A DNA stretch of 64,000 bases from the NCBI RefSeq assembly GCF_029873635.1, contig NC_080421.1, positions 40,963,120-41,027,119 of the forward strand. Direction: 5' to 3'. Positions within the stretch are counted from its first letter, which is position 1. Every line of letters begins with the position of its first letter. Positions 39,301 through 50,641 of this stretch are shown here, piece by piece. This DNA is from Malania oleifera. Taxonomy: Eukaryota > Streptophyta > Magnoliopsida > Santalales > Ximeniaceae. The notes under the pieces are model-generated. The model was not told the origin of the DNA and ran no database searches. It saw only the letters and a list, made by a program, of their open reading frames with translations. Both the position numbers and the translations under genes were made by a program.

Positions 39301-39640
39301 ATGAGATTTGGGAGGAAGGGTAAATTGAGCCCTAGGTTTATTGGACCATTTGTGATATTGGAAAGAGTGGGTCTAGTTGCCTATAGGTTAGCATTACCAC
39401 CGGTTCTATCCAAAATCCATGACGTATTTCATGTATCCATATTGAGGAAATACGTCTCAAATCCCTCCCATGTGATTAGTTATGAGGCACTGGAGCTTAA
39501 GGATACTCTGACATATAAAGAAGTGCCAGTGTAGAAACTAGATCGAAAGGAACATGAGCTATACACAAAAAGGATTCCACTGGTAAAAGTGCTAGCTATG
39601 GCACAATCATGTAGTTGAGGAGGCTTCATGAGAATTGGAG
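36390..39640 (+). mobile_element. Gypsy D pol remnant
   Basis: A protease-like zone near 36400-36700 precedes reverse transcriptase (GLPLDREVEFTINLPPG near 36930, VFIDDILVYS near 37440). RNase H ([16 protein letters not shown] near 38180) and integrase (WVVVDRLTKIAHFLP-like near 38790) follow. The C-terminal block FIGPFVILERVGLVAYRLAL, with HDVFHVSILRKYV and a chromodomain-like end near 39530-39620, marks a chromovirus. Many breaks. Confidence 0.88.
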
Positions 39641-39961
39641 AATAAAATGTGCTAGCGATATCCACACCTATTTAGTGGAGCTCAGAGCTGAGCTAGTAAG
39701 AGTAAAAGAAAATGACAATATATTTAATTGACTTGTAAGTGTAGGGTAGTTAGTATTTTTGGTTTTGGTTATGAATGGTTTTGGGAGAGTTTTTTTTCTT
39801 TTATGTGAATGATTGTAATCTCCCAGGACCTTCCCTTATAACCATGGTATTCCTCCGCCATAAGTGAGGGTAATTAATAAAATTGCGATGTTTTTCCTTA
39901 AGGTTGGAAAATGTGATAGATAACAAATTTTGAGGACAAACTTTTTGTAAGGAAGGGAGAA

Positions 39962-40269
39962 TGTGTAGACCTGGAAAATTGTAATAATAAGAAAAACATA
40001 GAAAAGAAGGAAATTTGGTTTGGTGTAGACCAAATTGTTGATGGTTTGGTGAGAGTCCAGAAAACCGTCAACGGTTTTGTTTAACTGCGGCCTAATAATG
40101 GTAAAACGGTGAAAATAGGTTTGGTTAAAAACCAAACCTTCGACGATTTCAGGAAAACCGTTGATGGTTTCGTTTGGCAGTAGCTTGAATATAAAGATTC
40201 TACAGCTCATTTTCTTGTTAATTCATTTCCTTCCCTCCTTTTCTCTTTCTAGGCTACGTGATTCCTCTC

Positions 40270-40300
<31 letters not shown>

Positions 40301-41510
40301 ATCTTCATTTTCTCCCTCAAAACTCACCTAAATTGACAATTGGACACCACTACGGGGTTCTAGGGTCGATCCTTGTCGATTTAATCGGAACGGAATTATG
40401 TTTTGGGAATCCTGGGCACCACTCCAAAATTGAGGTAAGAGAGTTAATTATGTTGTTGTTTTAAGATTTAACTGCTTAATGAAGTGTGTAAGCCTAGGAA
40501 CATTAAGTAATTATAATTTTGGGGTTGAGTTGATTGAACTTAGGCATGTGAATATAAAGGTTTGTGCGAATGTCGTAGGCGTCACTCTGGGATACTTGCA
40601 GGCACATTCTCGATAAATGTGTAAGGGGAATAAGTTATGCCAATTATTTTTAGAAATTCTACCAGTTAAATTATAGTATTTAATTATGGAATACTCGTAT
40701 ATGATTTTCTAAATATTATAGGATATGAATTTATAGGTATGGAAATTTATGACTTTTCACATGTTATATACATTTGGAAAAATTCAGAAAATTTAGGTTT
40801 TAGAAAAACCCTATAGAGGATATATATTATTTCCATACAACAAAGAATATGATTTTCCCAGACAATAGTAAAACACAGTTTTTTCTTACAAATTATAGTA
40901 TTCTGAGTATTACCCTAAATTGTGTGGCATGAGAAATACTAGTTTTAGTATAGAGTTTTAATTTAGAATTTTGAACAACTTTTACATAACCATGATATAA
41001 TAGCTATTACAGAACCATGATATTACAGCTTTTATAGAATCATGATATTATAACTTTTATAGAACCATGATATTATAGCTATTACAAAACCATGATATTA
41101 TAGTTTTTACAGAACCATGATATTACAATTATTACATAATCATGGTATTACAGTTATCATAGAATCATGATAAAACAGTAATATACAGAAATAGTATTAT
41201 ACAGTATCAAAACCCTGATGGACCAAAACAGAACACAGCGCGCGATACCACAGCTAATATAGTATAGATAGTGCAACCACACATTTCATATAGAGTGTGG
41301 AATGATAGTCAATTGTGTCTCAGAGGAGAGTAGAGGAGCTCCCTGGTAGTTCGGACCAGGTTGAGCAGACCTATCGTACTACAGACGGATTATAGTTTGA
41401 CTTAACCTGGTAGGCCAATCATGGTTAAGTCTGGCCCACGGGGTGCATAACCTGATCATACGGGTTTAATTCATGATTACATTTATCCATCTAGGGAAGT
41501 TTTCACAGTG

Positions 41511-41558
<48 letters not shown>

Positions 41559-42147
41559 GTAGATTTGCAAAAACATGAACTATGAAATACAACTAGAAGT
41601 ATGTTCAAATAGAAAATGCGTATTTTAAATGACGTAGGTGTGAGTTGTACAATGTATTAATATTAAATTGCTATTTCAGTTACAGATTAAATTAACAGTT
41701 ATGTTATGCATGTAAAAACTCATCTGCCACACACTGGTAATAACTTATTCCGTCTTATTGAGAGGTGTCTCACCCCAAGAATCTTAAGCATTTCAGATAA
41801 TCCAAGTAGCCAAATGGAGCGAGCTCCAAGATAGTGGATGTGTAGCTTCAGGAATACAGGGTATGTGTTTATTTTGGGGGACTGGGGTCATGTTTGTATA
41901 ATCCTTAGGATTTTTTATGGAGTTTTGGGGAGGTTGTATGTATATTTTGGAGACTTTTGTAATCTGGTATTGTATATAAAGTTTTGGTGTGTTATGTTTT
42001 CTGCTACATAGTTAGAATGTGGATATGGACAGGAGTATCCCCGGTACCCCACTTTGGGTCTGGGTTGACTTTATTATTATTATTACCATGGTATCAGAGG
42101 TGTAGAATTATTATTTAAAAAAAATGGTAGGAAATCGGGTCGTTTCA
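39962..42147 (+). repeat. 3' LTR of gypsy D
   Basis: About 2186 bp, beginning TGTGTAGACCTGG and ending GGGTCGTTTCA. It preserves sequence lost from the 5' LTR around element E and holds an (AT)n run at about 41511-41558. Confidence 0.9.
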
Positions 42148-42459
42148 TCTATAAGGAGCGATACTATGAGTATGATGTCACAAAGGAGTGACGTCATCAT
42201 ACGTCAGAGTTCAGAGAAAATGTACATACCCACAGTACCCCAAAGGAATGACAATCTCGACCAAACATCTCAAAGGACTGATAGTATCATGCGTCCTTCT
42301 AAGAGGGTATACATCCCTGCTCCGCCTCACAGAAGTGATGGTGTGTGTCTAATTATATAAAGGGAAAACATGGCTATGCACCTAACTTCTGAGAGACTAT
42401 ACATGCCTACGACTTCGCATAGGAATTACAGTATGACTATTGCTTCTCGGAGGCCTGAT
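42148..42459 (+). pseudogene. MMSDH-like gene, third island of the last exon (repeat tail)
   Basis: The host frame resumes straight after the D target repeat: IRSDTMSMMSQRSDVI, SSEKMYIPTVPQRNDN, TSQRTDSIMRPSKRVYIP, then LTSERLYMPTTSHRNYSM and ending SRRPD at the F target site CTGAT. One in-frame TAA (42358-42360) stands before RE, again where a Gln codon would fit the repeat. Apart from that the island is open for its whole length and in phase with the island to its left. Confidence 0.82.
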
Positions 42460-42708
42460 TATCAAGGTATACAACCTAGCTGCACACAAGGCGACTTTTT
42501 CACAAGTAGTTGGTGTGTAGGAATCAGAATCTTTGTAATTTGTTATTGTTGTATATTCTATTATTCCTTTTTCTATTTTTACTCAACCAATTTGTAACAA
42601 ATATTTTATGTTTTAATATTCCCTTTTCTATATATAAATTCCTTTCACATCAATGAGAAATTGTTCGAGAACAATTCCAGAATTCTATTATCCTTCATTC
42701 AGCTAACA
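42460..42708 (+). repeat. 5' LTR of copia F
   Basis: 249 bp, start TATCAAGG, end GCTAACA, followed by the primer site. Confidence 0.92.
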
Positions 42709-42752
42709 TAGTATCAGAGCCATAGACTACGAGTCTCGCCGATCCTCCTTCA

Positions 42753-45700
42753 ATGGCAGCCAGCTTATCTTCTTCTTCTTCCCCTCAGTTCTCTGGTGCT
42801 TCTTCCCTCACCCACGTAGTTACCATGAAGCTCTCCGCAGATAACTACCTATTGTGGAATGCTCAAATCTCAGCCTACCTTTGTGGATAGGACCTATTTT
42901 CCTTTGGCAATGGTACTGTTGCACTTCCATCTAAATTTCTTCCAAATTCCTCTCAATCTAACCCTAAATTGAACCCTGATTTTCACTCTTGGAGGCATCT
43001 TGAACAACTGGTACTTAGCATTCTTTTCTCCTCTCTCTCAGATTCCATTTTAGGGCATGTTTTGTCCTTTAAAACCTCCCATCAATTATGGACCTCAATT
43101 TCATCCATGTTCTCCTCTCAAGCTCATGCCAAAGAATTCCAAATTCATTTCCAACTCACCAATCTCTCCCAAGGTGATAAGTCCATCTTTGATTACATTG
43201 GGAAAGTTTGTCTCCTTATCGACTTTATCGCTGCAATAGGCAATCCTCTCTCTGATAAATATTTGGTCATATACTTATTGAATGGGCTTGGATCATCGTA
43301 AGAACACTTCATCACCTCCATCACCATCAGTCCCACACTGATTTCCTTCCATGAGCTCTATCATCTTCTCCTTATCAATGAATCTCGACTTGCCTTTGAA
43401 AATCGACCCATCACTACCCCTCTCGAACCATTAGCCCATTTCTCTTCGTCTGCAAGAGACTAGCAAAGTTGTGTGTTCAATTAGGGTGGACATTAAGGTC
43501 ATAGCAGAGGTTGGTTCACCTTCATTGGTCGTGATGGTAGATCCCTATCTCCCTCTCATTCTTCTCAGGACTATAATGCACACCACCCAATTTGTTAAAT
43601 CTGCAACAAGGCTGACCATATTGCTCTTCAGTGTCGACAACATTCCAATCATGCGTACCAATTTGAAGCTCCTAGCAATTTCTCTGCTCACTGCACTGCT
43701 TAGACTCCATTTTCCAAATCGGTTTGGTACCCCAATTCTACAGCCACTCATCATATCACAAATGATATCTCTAACTTGAACTTATCTTTTGAAGCATATG
43801 CAGGTAGTGAGACTATACGGGCAGGTGATGGCAACGAACTTCCAATTGAAAACTTTGGTGATACCTCCCTCTTCGGCAGCTTCTCTACATTTCTTCTCAA
43901 GAATATTCTACATGTTCCGTCAATTACTAAAAAATTAGTTTCTATTCTTCAATTCTTTGTTGATAATTCTTGTTGTTTTGAGTTTCACTTTACTCATTTT
44001 TGTTTGAAGGACAAGGCAACCGGGAAGATCCTCCTCACTGGTCCAACTCGCAATGGTCTCTACCATTTTCCATTGGCTACAGCCATTCTGTCGTCTCCAT
44101 CAACCCATATTTGTGAATAAACCTCCATGGATCAATGGCATCGAAGGCTTGGTGACCCTTCTTTAACCTTGGTCTCTTAAGTCTTGAGGTCCAAAAACCT
44201 TCTATTATCTCCCACTAATTATGTTTTTCAATGTTCTGAATATCCCCTAGCAAAATGTCATCAGTTTCCTTTTTCCTCAAAATAGGCCCATTATACTAGG
44301 CCCTTACAATTGTTATGTGCTAATCTGTGGGGTCCAGCCCACTATGTCTCACAAAATGGCTATAAATATTATCTTTCATCTGTGGACTTTTTTACACGTT
44401 CCACTTGAATTTTTCCCATCAAGTCAAAGTCCAATGTCTTCCACATTTTCACCACTTTTTTACCATTGATTGAAAGACTTTTTAATACCAAGCTCATCAC
44501 TTTACAAACATATGGGGGTGGTGAGTTTCAACCTCTCACCACCTTTTGCAAACAACTTGACATTACTCATAGATTCTCATGCCCTCGTACACACCAACAA
44601 AATGGCCTCATAGAAAGAAAGCATCGTCACATTGTAGAAACCGGCCTTGCCCTCTTGGCTTACTCATCTCTTCCATTCTTATACTGGCCTGAAGCCTTTG
44701 AAACTACGATTTTCGTGATTAACCTCTTACCCACTCCAGTCCTAAAGAACAAATCTCCCTACTTCTTGGTCTATTATCAAAAACCCGACTACAAGTTTCT
44801 TAAAGTTTTTGGGTGTGAATGTTGGTACAATCTTTGACTATATTCCTCTCACAAGTTGAACTTCCTATCCACATCATGTATTTCCTTAGGCTACAGTTCA
44901 ACACACAAAGGCTATAAGTGTTTTGATCTAAAGACAAATCGCATCTACATTTCCTGTGATGTTATTCAATGAATATTCATTCTCTCTCTAACCTATCTCT
45001 CTCCCAGCCGACCCCTCTACCCATCCTTCCCTCCTCTATCTTAGGCCCTCATCCAAGCACCCATTTACCTCCATCTCCTATCATCCCTAACCAATCCCAA
45101 TTTCCCTCTATCTCCAGCCCAATCCTCTCACCAACATTAACCCCCTTCCTTTGATTTTTCTCCTAAACTCCTTCTATCCCATGCTTTGCCTAATCCTAAC
45201 CCTTGTCTTATTCCACCTCGTTCTTCAATCATCACTTGTTCCCACACCAACTCATCTTGCCCACAGATTTTTACTGATGGAACCATGTTGGACCCTTCTC
45301 AAAATTGTCTCACTGTCTATATAGGTGTACCAGATGATCCTTCAAGTTTTTCTGAGGCTAACAATCACACTAAATGGAAGTAGGCCATGTCCAAAGAATA
45401 CGATGCTATCATTCAGAATCAGAGATGGACTTTGGTACCGCCTGTACCTCACATGAATGTACTAGGATGCCACTGGATTTTTTGCACCAAAACCCTAGCT
45501 GATGGTTCTTTTGAGAGACGGAAGGCACGTTTTGTTGCAAAAGGGTTTCATCAAAAACCAGGTGTTGACTTCGATGACACAATCAACCCCATAGTAAAAC
45601 CTTCCACCATACGACTTATTCTATCTATTGCTGTCTCTCGTGACTGGTGCTTGCATCAATTTGACATTGAAAATGCTTTCTTACATGGTGTGCTCACTGA

Positions 45701-46780
45701 TGATGTCCTTAAGTTTTTGTGAATCCCTCTTGGCCTTTCCACGTTTGCAAGCTTGATAGAGCAATTAATGGGCTTAAGCACCCCACGTGTGTGGTTTGCT
45801 TAAGTTCCTGGCTCCTTGATTATGGATTTATTGCTTTTAGAGCGGACCCATCTCTGCTTATTCTCAATTGCAATGATCTTCATATGTACTTGCTCATATA
45901 TGTGGATGATATAGTCATCCCATCCTCCAAAGAGTCCACCATCGTTGATCTCATTCATGATCTGGGACTTGCCTTTCCAGTAAAAGATCTTGGTCTTCTA
46001 TCTTTCTTTTTGGGTATTGAAGTTGATAACACCGCTGATGGTCTTGTCTTATCTCAAAGAAAATACATCAAGCATCTTCTTAGCAGCACCAATATGTTTC
46101 ATGCCACACAAATTTCGTCACCAATGGCTGCCTCTCTAAAATTGTCCAAATTAGATACCCTAGACTTTGATGATGTTACTCTAAATCGCAGCATTGTGGG
46201 AGGTTTGCAATATCTCTCGGTTACAAGACTAGACATTTCCTTCTCCATTAATAAGGTTTGTCAATTCATGCATTCTCCAAAAGCATATCATTGGAGTGCG
46301 GTGAAGCGCATACTCAGATATTTGAAAGACACCATAAATGATGGTCTCTTTTTTGCTTCCAACTCAAGTCTCACTCTCCAAGTTTATTCGGATGCCAATT
46401 GGGGAGGTTGTCCAGATGATCGTCGTTCTATGGGGGCTTTTGCATCTATCTTGGAAAACACCTCATATTTTGGAGTTCCAAAAAGCAAAAGACTGTTGCT
46501 AGATCTTCAACAGAAGCTGAGTATAAATCCATAGCTTCCTCGATAGTTGAGCTTATTTGGTTACAAATAGTGTTATGTGAACTTGGCATCAAGCTCTCTT
46601 AAGCTCCTACTTTATGGTGTGACAACCTATGGGCGACATACCTCTCAACTAATCCAGTTTTTCACTCAAGAAAAAAACACATGGATATTGATTTTCATTT
46701 TGTTTGAGATAGGGTGGTTGCCAAGTCGCTTAAAGTTTCTTTCATTAGCTTCAAAGATCAAATTGCGGATGTCTTAACAA
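42753..46780 (+). mobile_element. Copia F gag-pol remnant
   Basis: Gag: KLSADNYLLWNAQISAYL near 42825. Integrase: HQQNGLIERKHRHIVETGL near 44610. Reverse transcriptase: [20 protein letters not shown] near 45480 and LLIYVDDIVIPSS near 45900. RNase [17 protein letters not shown] near 46390. The polypurine tract AAAAGGGCG lies directly before the 3' LTR. Several breaks. Confidence 0.9.
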
Positions 46781-46859
46781 AACCATTGATTGCTAATAAA
46801 TTTCTTCGGTTCAAATCAAGTCTCAGTGTTGTAGATACATCGTTGGACTCAAAAGGGCG

Positions 46860-47108
46860 TATCAAGCTATACAGCCCAGCTGCACACAAGGAGGTTTTTT
46901 CACAAATAGTTGGTGTGTAGGAATCAGAATCTTTGTAATTTGTTATTGTTGTATATTCTATTATTCCTTTTTTAGTTTTTTCTCAACCAATCTGTAACAA
47001 ATCTTTTCTGTTTTAATATTCCCTTTGCTGTATATAAGTTCCTTTAACATCAATGAGAAATTGTGCGAGAACAATTCCAAAATTCTATTATCCTTCATTC
47101 AACTAACA
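46860..47108 (+). repeat. 3' LTR of copia F
   Basis: 249 bp, same termini as the 5' LTR. Confidence 0.92.
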
Positions 47109-47305
47109 CTGATGCCATGCCAAATATAGAGAGGATGTGCATGCCAGCTATGGTCAAGAGAAATAAGGGTATGCCCTTAACAACTGAGAGGTTATACATG
47201 CTTGCAACATTCGAGAGGATGTGTACTCAATACCCAATGATTTCCATGGACGACTATCCTAGTCAAGGAGTGTCAATGACACTACCAACATCTTAGAGAT
47301 TATAG
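47109..47305 (+). pseudogene. MMSDH-like gene, last island and 3' end of coding region
   Basis: The host frame continues from RPD on the other side of element F: AMPNIERMCMP, then GMPLTTERLYML, FERMCTQYPMISMDDYPS, QGVSMTLPTS. A TAG at 47294-47296 is followed by AGA TTA TAG, so the original end was probably S-Q-R-L. A Gln codon appears to have turned into the present stop. The GVS motif matches the GVS motifs of the left island (4323-4674), which ties all four islands into one exon. Confidence 0.8.
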
Positions 47306-48699
47306 GGTTGATTATTCTTTTCTTTTTAGGTATCTTATAGACAAAGTGAACAATAATTTTTTTTTTTCAATATAAATGCCCATTTTTTTCTTTTTGCATC
47401 TTCTATTCTCTATAATTCTTTGACGTTTTTTCCCCCATGGAAAGAGAACCTTGGATAATATGCTTGGCTAACCGATAGCATCCATAATTAGGTGCTCTAC
47501 AGGGAAAAGGTTAAAAGTTAAAACATAGTAATAATAATTCAATTTTCGAAGAATTTTTTACTATTGTGGTGGAAAAATTAAGACTAGCTATGAAATATGA
47601 TGGTCACATTCATTCCAACCTGTCCGGTTACATATTTCTCCCCCTCAAGGACCATTAGTTGACAAATTGCGCATGGAGATCTCACATTTACCCTTTTGCA
47701 TGAAATCCGAGGGCAGTTTCAAACTAAAATTTTTTTTTCTTCCATGGGAGGAAATGGAGAAAGAAAAGAGAGAAGAAATGAATATCTTACTATGTGTCTC
47801 CTTTGGTTCATGTAGAAAAAAAAAGAGCTAAGAGAAGGAAACAAAGAAATAATGGTCATTTTGTTTTTTATAGTTTGAGAACTTGAATGAAAGTAGTATG
47901 AAGATAGTGTCTTGTTCTCTCTTATTTTGAAACTTGTGCATATGTTTTTTGAACCATTGTACATAGTTTTTGTTTTTGATTTTTTTTTTTCAATATCTTT
48001 GGGTTCAATGATCACCATTATAATTGGAATAATTGGTATACATTTGTGTACATCTTTAGCATACTAGGAAACATTCATTAATTTAGAGAATTAAATCATT
48101 TTTCTGAAAAATCTGTTGATGATAAATTAACTACTAACCACTACAATATCATTAATGTTGTAGTATATAAGATTTCTACTTAGCTACAAACATAATTACC
48201 ATTGCAAGATTTTTCTTAAGTTTTGCTCCTAATGTTTCTCTTTCTTACGTTTTATACTTTCGATGTTGGTCTTCAGTTATTTAGTAAGATCGAGTCGAGT
48301 TCCAAAGTAGAATGGTGGAGTTTCAAGGTTATCAACAATATTTGGGCTTGAATATAAAGAATCATATACAAGATGAGAAGAAGGGTTGGATGGAGTCAAG
48401 GTAGCTAAATCAAAATTATTATTTGATTCAATTGACCTCTTCGATCATTCTAAAATTATGGCACTTAAGAGGGGTTTGAAGTTACAAAGCAAAGTGCAAG
48501 GAAGGATATATGATGTAGATAATTTTTTATATTTGACTTCTGCATGTAGTCGGTCTCCCAAATTCAATCTTGAAAATAGAAACATACTCAACACAAACTT
48601 GATAACAAAGATATGTTGTTATGTAAAAATAAATGTTAGCATATTTTTCAATGGAAGAATAAGAATGAATTAAGACATTCTTAAACATGTTTACCAAAC

Positions 48700-49700
48700 T
48701 AAGTAGTGGTATGTAAAAAAGTTCTAATTCTTTGGTCGTGGAGTCTTGAGAGTATGAAAATTGCCCTTCCTTGCAAAGAGATTGCAAGAATTTAGTGCAA
48801 AGAGCAAGACGTTTACATGACTACCAACATTTTTGCCATAGATTTAGATAAGGAAGGTTGTCTTAAGGATATGTCATAGGTTGATGGAAGGTGGCAAAAG
48901 ACATAAATTGTTTTGAGCAGTAATAATTTTTTACCTAACTTACAAACAACTTTGAGATGTCATTTGCATTGTTTGTGAGTGTTAATTATCATTATTAATC
49001 CATTATTTAAATTGTGGTTTTGTATTAAGCATACCACTAATACCATTATGTGGTTGTTTTCTAGTTGAATGGAATGTGTGGGTGGCCACCCTCCTAATAC
49101 AATCATCATCTATTACGACCACACAATGTAAAATGCCATTAAATTATCTTTCTGTATACCTAACACTAGTGATCTTTGTGACACACAATGAAAATATTAT
49201 CGACAAACATACAACATGAGTCATTTAAGAGTGCCCTTTAGAATGGAGTCTATGACTCAGTGTTATGGAAGAATTTTTAAAAAAATGTGACATCTATTTA
49301 CTCAAAAATACTAACTTTAAAAAAATGAAAGAAAGAAAGACTCGCTTGTTCTATGCAAAACAAACACCACTAATCAATGGGCTCGAATATGTGTGAAGAT
49401 ACTATTTATGCATGTATGCATTCTTTGATGGGTGCATGAATTCAAAGATAACCTTAAAGCAATTTATTGAATATTATGTGTATGCACTACAATTGAGGAA
49501 GATCTAAAGATAAGCAGTGGTGTGTCAAAAGTACCACTTCTCAAGTTTTGAATTCTAGAGATTATGAACATTGCCCCTCCTTGGAAGAAGATCACAAGAA
49601 TTTTGCGCAAAGAGCAAGGCATCTACATGACTTTCAACTTTTTTACTATAGATTTGAATGAGGAGAGTTGTTGATCTTAAGAATATGTCTTTGATGCTGC
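48700..49700 (+). repeat. Diverged duplicated segment (two copies of about 180 bp)
   Basis: About 48700-48880 and about 49520-49700 share the order GTGGTATGT/GTGGTGTGT, ATTGCCC-TCCTTG, GCAAAGAGCAAG, TACATGACT and ATAGATTT. They are clearly related but well diverged. Origin unknown. Confidence 0.65.
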
Positions 49701-50095
49701 AGTCACTTGTTTGAGAATAGAGAGATTTTTATCCAAACATATTTTCACATTGTGTGCACATTGGAGAATTCATGTTAATCCTTTAAGATACATTTTTCAT
49801 CTATTGAGAGAAGTTTTGAAAAAAATAATGAATATATATAGATGAAGGTTGATTACAAAATAATATCCACAAAATGATTCAGGAGCATACTATTGAAAAT
49901 TTGTGTATATTGTAAGCTTATATCACCATCGTCTTTATATTGGGATATTCAATTACCTAGAGTAAAACCTTACAATGCTGTTTATAATTGATAAATTTAT
50001 ACATATTAAATGTAGACATAGTTGTATAGACATAACATAAGATGGTGTTATAATGATTGATTTTATTAGATAAAATTAAAAATTAAGAAATTATT

Positions 50096-50290
50096 AAGTA
50101 CATTTGGTATATCACATGTTGATTGGTACACTAAGATTAATACAATTTTACCTGTATATGTTTTGTTAGATAAAAAATAATTATAATGATCTCATTTAAG
50201 TAAAATATAGAAATATAGTAAAATTGTATTGGTTCTGATGCCATTAATGTACGAACCAATCAGTGGTACACATATACCTAATACTTTTTC
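50096..50290. repeat. MITE-like imperfect inverted repeat
   Basis: The left arm (about 50096-50152) contains TTGATTGGTAC and TACAATTTTA. The right arm (about 50217-50290) contains TAAAATTGTATT and GTACGAACCAATCA in inverse order. Total length is about 195 bp and no protein is encoded. Flanking duplication not resolved. Confidence 0.5.
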
Positions 50291-50641
50291 TTAAATTATT
50301 AACAAGAACAAGGAACTAATAAGTGGTACATGGATAAAAAAATATTTCTCTTAATTTTGATACATCTATTAACAAAAGAACTTAGGACATGACCTACTAA
50401 AAAATTTTCAAGAGAATACAAACTTCACAATTATAAAAAAAAATATTAACTTAATTCATGTAAAGTTGAGTCATGAATATTTGTAGGACTAATGTTTCTC
50501 TATCCATCCCAGTTTTGTTCAACAATAATTTTTTTTTTTGACCCGGCAAAAAAGAAAGAGCCCGTGGTACCGTAAAAAGGATGGTGTGGGGAAAAGGGCT
50601 ACAGAATGAAGAAGAAGAAGAAGAGCAGCAGAAATAGTACA

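Larger units (their letters stand above)
26874..42147 (+). mobile_element. Ty3/gypsy chromovirus-like retrotransposon D (fossil, carries E in its 5' LTR)
   Basis: Exact flanking repeats TCTAT (26869-26873 and 42148-42152), and the host repeat-tail frame continues across. The 5' LTR is 26874-34940 (enlarged by element E) and the 3' LTR is 39962-42147 (about 2186 bp). A primer site TGGTATCAGAGC follows the 5' LTR at about 34946-34957, and a polypurine tract AAGGAAGGGAGAA precedes the 3' LTR. Gag, protease, reverse transcriptase, RNase H, integrase and a chromodomain-like end lie on the plus strand, in the order of Tekay/Del elements. Broken, with many breaks. Confidence 0.92.
42460..47108 (+). 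mobile_element. Ty1/copia retrotransposon F (fossil)
   Basis: LTRs 42460-42708 and 46860-47108 are both 249 bp. Flanking repeats are exact: CTGAT at 42455-42459 and 47109-47113. LTRs start TATCAAG and end CTAACA. The primer site TAGTATCAGAGCC follows the left LTR. Gag, integrase, reverse transcriptase and RNase H follow in copia order within 4.65 kb. By eye the LTRs differ at about 21 of 249 positions, which suggests an age of a few million years under usual plant rates (inference). Compact size and short LTRs suggest an Ale/Retrofit-type lineage. Broken, with several breaks. Confidence 0.92.
47306..50605. other. AT-rich intergenic region
   Basis: No convincing gene. Short open frames have no recognisable domain (for example one at 48386-48673). 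The stretch holds a diverged duplicated segment (48700-48880 and 49520-49700) and a MITE-like inverted repeat (50096-50290). Confidence 0.6.
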
